This document shows, piece by piece, positions 4,310-6,407 of a DNA stretch of 6,407 nucleotides. The DNA comes from an uncultured Clostridia bacterium (lineage in GTDB: Bacteria; Bacillota_A; Clostridia; TANB77; CAG-508). Position numbers and translations under genes: made by a program. The notes beneath the pieces were generated by a model. The model saw nothing but the letters and a program-made list of their open reading frames with translations. It searched no databases and was not told where the DNA came from. Each line of letters opens with the position of its first letter. The stretch's first letter is position 1. Location of the stretch: positions 1-6,407 of the forward strand of contig CANPZA010000085.1 of the NCBI GenBank assembly GCA_947588915.1, given 5' to 3'.

Positions 4310-5308
4310 CTAAAACGGACAAGTATCAACATTGTTAAGCATTGTACATTGTTCTTGTATTTCTTTCTCTGTCATTGTTCTTGGTAATTGCTTATATGTT
4401 TTAGTTAATGGGTCATATACTAACCCTACTAATCCACATTTTTCACCTTTTGTTTTTAATACTTCTAATACTGAACTTGCTTGTGTAATATCATATCCTT
4501 CACTTGCCATATATTTTGCTAATCGCTTATATTCGCTATCATCTTCTGCTAAATTGTCTGTTCTAATAATTGAAATTACATTATAGGCTTTATTTACTAA
4601 ATTAGAACTTCCCATAACATCATATATTGTAATTCTTGTATTCACTTTGTCGATTTTTCGAGGGTGTGCGACTAGATGTATATGCACATTTTTATTTACT
4701 GCAAATGTTCTCAACTCCTCCATTATTTCTTTTTGTTCTCTATATTCATCAGATGAACTTGTATCTATTTGCATAAAATTATCCAACATAAACACTTTAA
4801 CCCCATACTTTACCCTAACTTCTTCCATTGCGTGTAAAATCATATCTATTGTTCTTGCCATTTCGTTGTTATATACGAATAGGCTATCTGAATACATTTT
4901 ATCTAGTTTCTCAATTTCACTATCTTCTACAAACCAATCAATAATTTGTGTTTTTTTATATCTCTTGCCTTGTATATGTCCTTTTTCTACTGACTGCTTA
5001 TATAGGTTATTCTTAAAATCGTCTTTGGTCTGCTCTCCATTAAAGTAAAACACCTTTTCTCCTTGTTCTATTGTTTGTTTTGTAATCATTGTCATAACTG
5101 TTGTCTTTCCTGCATTTGTAAGTCCTGTCCATATTGTTATACAACCCATTTCAAAACCTTTTGTAAGTTCATCTAATCTATCTATTCCTGACAATACTCT
5201 TTCTTTTGAATTTGTATTGTATTTATAATCACCGAATTTATAATAAAGTGGTGGTGTTGGCTTTTTACCAAGTAATTCTGCTTGTTCTTCTTGTGTTACA
5301 TTTTGCAA
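4310..5308 (-). CDS. Replicative SF4 DNA helicase, DnaB/T7 gp4 C-terminal type, 332 aa
   Basis: A ring-forming, ATP-driven 5'-3' helicase that unwinds DNA at the phage replication fork. The RecA core begins with VLSGIDRLDELTKGFEMGCI, then Walker A GLTNAGKTT (62-70), a likely catalytic Glu in FYFNGEQT (about 92), Walker B VFMLDNFM (172-179), HLVAHPRK (211-218, motif H3/H4-like) and MGSSNLVNKAYNVISIIR (232-249), the family's nucleotide-sensing end. At 332 residues it lacks the ~150-residue DnaB N-terminal domain and has no primase domain of its own, so it matches the T7 gp4 helicase half. The start is TTG 5306-5308, with AGGTG seven bases upstream inside the end of the preceding gene. It is read just after the primase-like gene and the 87-residue gene, so the three probably form a replisome set. 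No helicase loader is visible in the window. Confidence 0.93.
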   Translation of the reverse strand: MQNVTQEEQAELLGKKPTPPLYYKFGDYKYNTNSKERVLSGIDRLDELTKGFEMGCITIWTGLTNAGKTTVMTMITKQTIEQGEKVFYFNGEQTKDDFKNNLYKQSVEKGHIQGKRYKKTQIIDWFVEDSEIEKLDKMYSDSLFVYNNEMARTIDMILHAMEEVRVKYGVKVFMLDNFMQIDTSSSDEYREQKEIMEELRTFAVNKNVHIHLVAHPRKIDKVNTRITIYDVMGSSNLVNKAYNVISIIRTDNLAEDDSEYKRLAKYMASEGYDITQASSVLEVLKTKGEKCGLVGLVYDPLTKTYKQLPRTMTEKEIQEQCTMLNNVDTCPF

Positions 5309-5310
5309 GG

Positions 5311-5574
5311 CTAATCACCTACTTTTTCTACTAAATCTGCTTTTATTAAATCGTATAATGCTTCTTCTACAAAATCTGCTTTGAAATATTCTAAATCTAT
5401 TTCACTATATTCGTTGCATTTTCTAAATGGATACATTTTTCTATCTTTTATGTTTATTACCATTGAATTATTATAAATATATCTTTCTATTTTCCCTGTA
5501 TCTTCATTATATTTGGGTTTAAATCCAAAATTTTTCAATTTTTTCAAATCTACTACATCTTTTATTTTAAGCAT
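5311..5574 (-). CDS. Hypothetical protein between primase-like and helicase genes, 87 aa
   Basis: Function not known. It starts with MLKIKDVVDLKKLKNFGFKP, followed by an apparent beta-rich part (KIERYIYNNSMVINIKDRKM) with several Tyr, then YPFRKCNEYSEIDLEYFKAD and a short acidic helix. There is one Cys and no clear motif. ATG 5574 has AGGAGG seven bases upstream and overlaps the end of the primase-like gene by 13 bases; the helicase TTG follows two bases after its stop. Placement between two replication genes suggests a replisome accessory, but this rests on position alone. It is too small to hold a TOPRIM primase domain, and no TOPRIM Glu/Asp-x-Asp pattern is seen. Confidence 0.75.
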   Translation of the reverse strand: MLKIKDVVDLKKLKNFGFKPKYNEDTGKIERYIYNNSMVINIKDRKMYPFRKCNEYSEIDLEYFKADFVEEALYDLIKADLVEKVGD

Positions 5575-6152
5575 TTTTCTACCTCCTCCTTACTTCTCCA
5601 TAATTCAAGTTTCTTTTGTTCATCATCTACTGCATCAAAAAATATTTCCCATAAAATATTTAATTTGCTTTCTCTGGTATATAAATACTTCCAGAGTCCA
5701 ACTAATTTATTTTTCTTTGCTGTATTTTCTATAGCTTTTTCCGTTATATTCAATTCATCTGATATTTTGTTATATGTGCTATTAAACCAATTATCTAAAT
5801 TCCTCTTCATTTGCTGTTCTTCTTCTCGTTTTTGTTTTATGTATTGCTCTACATCTCTTGATATAGGCTCATCTTCTGGTAATCCAAAATCTCTACTTAA
5901 TATCTTCATAGCATTTATAAAATCTGTATTGTAGTATCTTTCAACAAAATCAATTATATCTCCGTGCCAACCATCTCCAAAATCGTGATATGCTTCTTCA
6001 TCTACCATAAATGATGCTGTTCTTTCATTCCTAAAAGGAGATTTATACCATATCCTATTGCCTTTTGTTTTGCCTTGTCCAAGATAATGCTGTGCTACCA
6101 TAATTGGTGTTAATAGTTGCTTTATTTGTTCTGGATTACACATAATCTGCAT
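5562..6152 (-). CDS. DnaG N-terminal (CHC2) domain-like protein lacking zinc ligands, 196 aa
   Basis: Residues 10-90 align with the zinc-binding domain of DnaG-type primases, which normally recognises template DNA. WYKSPFRNERTASFMVDEEA corresponds to the family's CPFH-x-E-x-T-x-SF, and YHDFGDGWHGDIIDFVERY to YHCFGCGxGGDxxxF. The four zinc ligands Cys-His-Cys-Cys are here Ser38, Arg41, Asp57 and Asp60, so no zinc can be held in the usual way, although the surrounding residues are well kept. After about residue 100 the protein is charged and helical (IKQKREEEQQMKRNLDNWFN). No TOPRIM polymerase domain is present in these 196 residues. It might form a primase or recognition factor with another subunit, or regulate the helicase two genes downstream. 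The start is unclear between ATG 6152 and 6143: AGGAG lies three or twelve bases upstream. It overlaps the preceding gene by 17 bases. Confidence 0.85.
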   Translation of the reverse strand: MQIMCNPEQIKQLLTPIMVAQHYLGQGKTKGNRIWYKSPFRNERTASFMVDEEAYHDFGDGWHGDIIDFVERYYNTDFINAMKILSRDFGLPEDEPISRDVEQYIKQKREEEQQMKRNLDNWFNSTYNKISDELNITEKAIENTAKKNKLVGLWKYLYTRESKLNILWEIFFDAVDDEQKKLELWRSKEEVEKCLK

Positions 6153-6333
6153 CTGCTCCTAAATATTGCAATATATCTACAATAAAATCTTCTCCCCAAC
6201 TATCAAAATCTTCATAAATTTCATCATTATTTTTATCAACTACTGTAATACAATCATTATCAACAGCAATATTGTATTTATCCTTCTCTTTTATTGCTTT
6301 ATTCAACATTTGTATATCTTTTTTACTTAACAT
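6136..6333 (-). CDS. Small acidic hypothetical protein, 65 aa
   Basis: Function unknown. A basic N-terminal helix (MLSKKDIQMLNKAIKEKDKY) is followed by alternating strands (NIAVDNDCITVVDKNNDEIY) and an acidic aromatic C-terminus (EDFDSWGEDFIVDILQYLGA). There are no metal or nucleotide motifs. ATG 6333 shares its A with the TAA of the upstream gene (TAATG), and GGAGGAGG lies seven bases away, so the start is well supported. It overlaps the next, primase-like gene by 17 bases, which suggests co-regulation with the replication genes. A DNA-mimic or replication modulator is conceivable from its charge but is not supported beyond that. Confidence 0.75.
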   Translation of the reverse strand: MLSKKDIQMLNKAIKEKDKYNIAVDNDCITVVDKNNDEIYEDFDSWGEDFIVDILQYLGADADYV

Positions 6334-6407
6334 TATTTTTCCTCCTCCACAAACTCCATAATAGCTTCATTGAAAAATGTACTTCCCATTTTGATATACT
6401 GCTTGTC
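6333..6407 (-). CDS. C-terminal tail of an upstream gene, possibly a replisome organizer (cut by window edge)
   Basis: The frame is open from the right edge to TAA 6333-6335 and encodes 24 residues: DKQYIKMGSTFFNEAIMEF followed by VEEEK. The pattern Y-I-x-x-x-S/T-T-F-F/L-N just before the stop resembles the end of phage replisome-organizer/DnaD-like initiator proteins in Firmicutes, where a short conserved tail such as this follows a DNA-binding domain. That identity is an inference from memory and from the neighbouring primase-like and helicase genes. Only the tail is visible, so domain content cannot be judged. Its last codons (Val-Glu-Glu-Glu) provide the ribosome binding site of the 65-residue gene. 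Confidence 0.6.
   Translation of the reverse strand, partial: DKQYIKMGSTFFNEAIMEFVEEEK

Noticed and set aside
4647..5048. Open frame on the plus strand inside the helicase gene
   Set aside because: It is fully opposite the helicase motifs, its product is Ser/Leu/Ile-rich as expected for the antisense of AT-rich coding DNA, and it has no ribosome binding site.
1..6407. Recoded UGA (mycoplasma-type code) suggested by the very low GC
   Set aside because: TGA ends several genes at sensible places with coupled starts, and Trp is TGG in the recognised motifs.

Overview
This is a strongly AT-rich fragment of a tailed-phage or prophage genome from a low-GC Gram-positive host, most likely a gut-type clostridial or related Firmicute. 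The support is the AT-rich codon use, near-perfect AGGAGG-type ribosome binding sites in front of most genes, many short overlapping genes, and protein families typical of such phages. The code is standard bacterial: TGA is used as a stop (e.g. 2106-2108, 3498-3500) and Trp is TGG. Every supported gene is on the minus strand, so the transcript runs from the right edge (6407) to the left edge (1). There is no gene-free stretch longer than about 15 bases, and no convincing promoter, terminator, tRNA or repeat.

In transcription order the right half is a DNA-replication block. It holds the C-terminal tail of an upstream protein (6333-6407, resembling replisome-organizer ends), a small acidic protein (6136-6333), a DnaG N-terminal-domain-like protein whose four zinc ligands are all replaced (5562-6152), a small unknown protein (5311-5574), and a RecA-fold SF4 helicase of DnaB/T7-gp4 type with no N-terminal domain (4310-5308). 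The middle (2315-4300) is a chain of small genes, nearly all overlapping: a coiled-coil protein, three small Cys-motif proteins, a ParB/sulfiredoxin-like protein, a small membrane protein, an unknown protein, and a RusA-type Holliday junction resolvase that is frameshifted. The left part has two unknown proteins (2106-2315, 1768-2094), a NUMOD4/HNH homing endonuclease (1242-1784), a 229-residue zinc-finger protein (539-1228), and the start of a probable terminase-small-subunit-like protein cut by the left edge (1-575). This is the usual switch from replication/recombination to DNA packaging.

The points that most need a second look are: rusA (2315-2708), which has a non-ATG (ATT) start behind a strong ribosome binding site and a one-base frameshift before its C-terminal catalytic motif; the terminase-like gene, whose best ribosome binding site points to ACG rather than ATG; the zinc-ligand-free primase-like protein beside a helicase with no visible TOPRIM domain anywhere in the window; and a 53-residue four-Cys gene at 3340-3501 that is easy to miss because it is short. 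I saw no convincing new defence system or RNA element. The novelty is in the altered replication and recombination genes.
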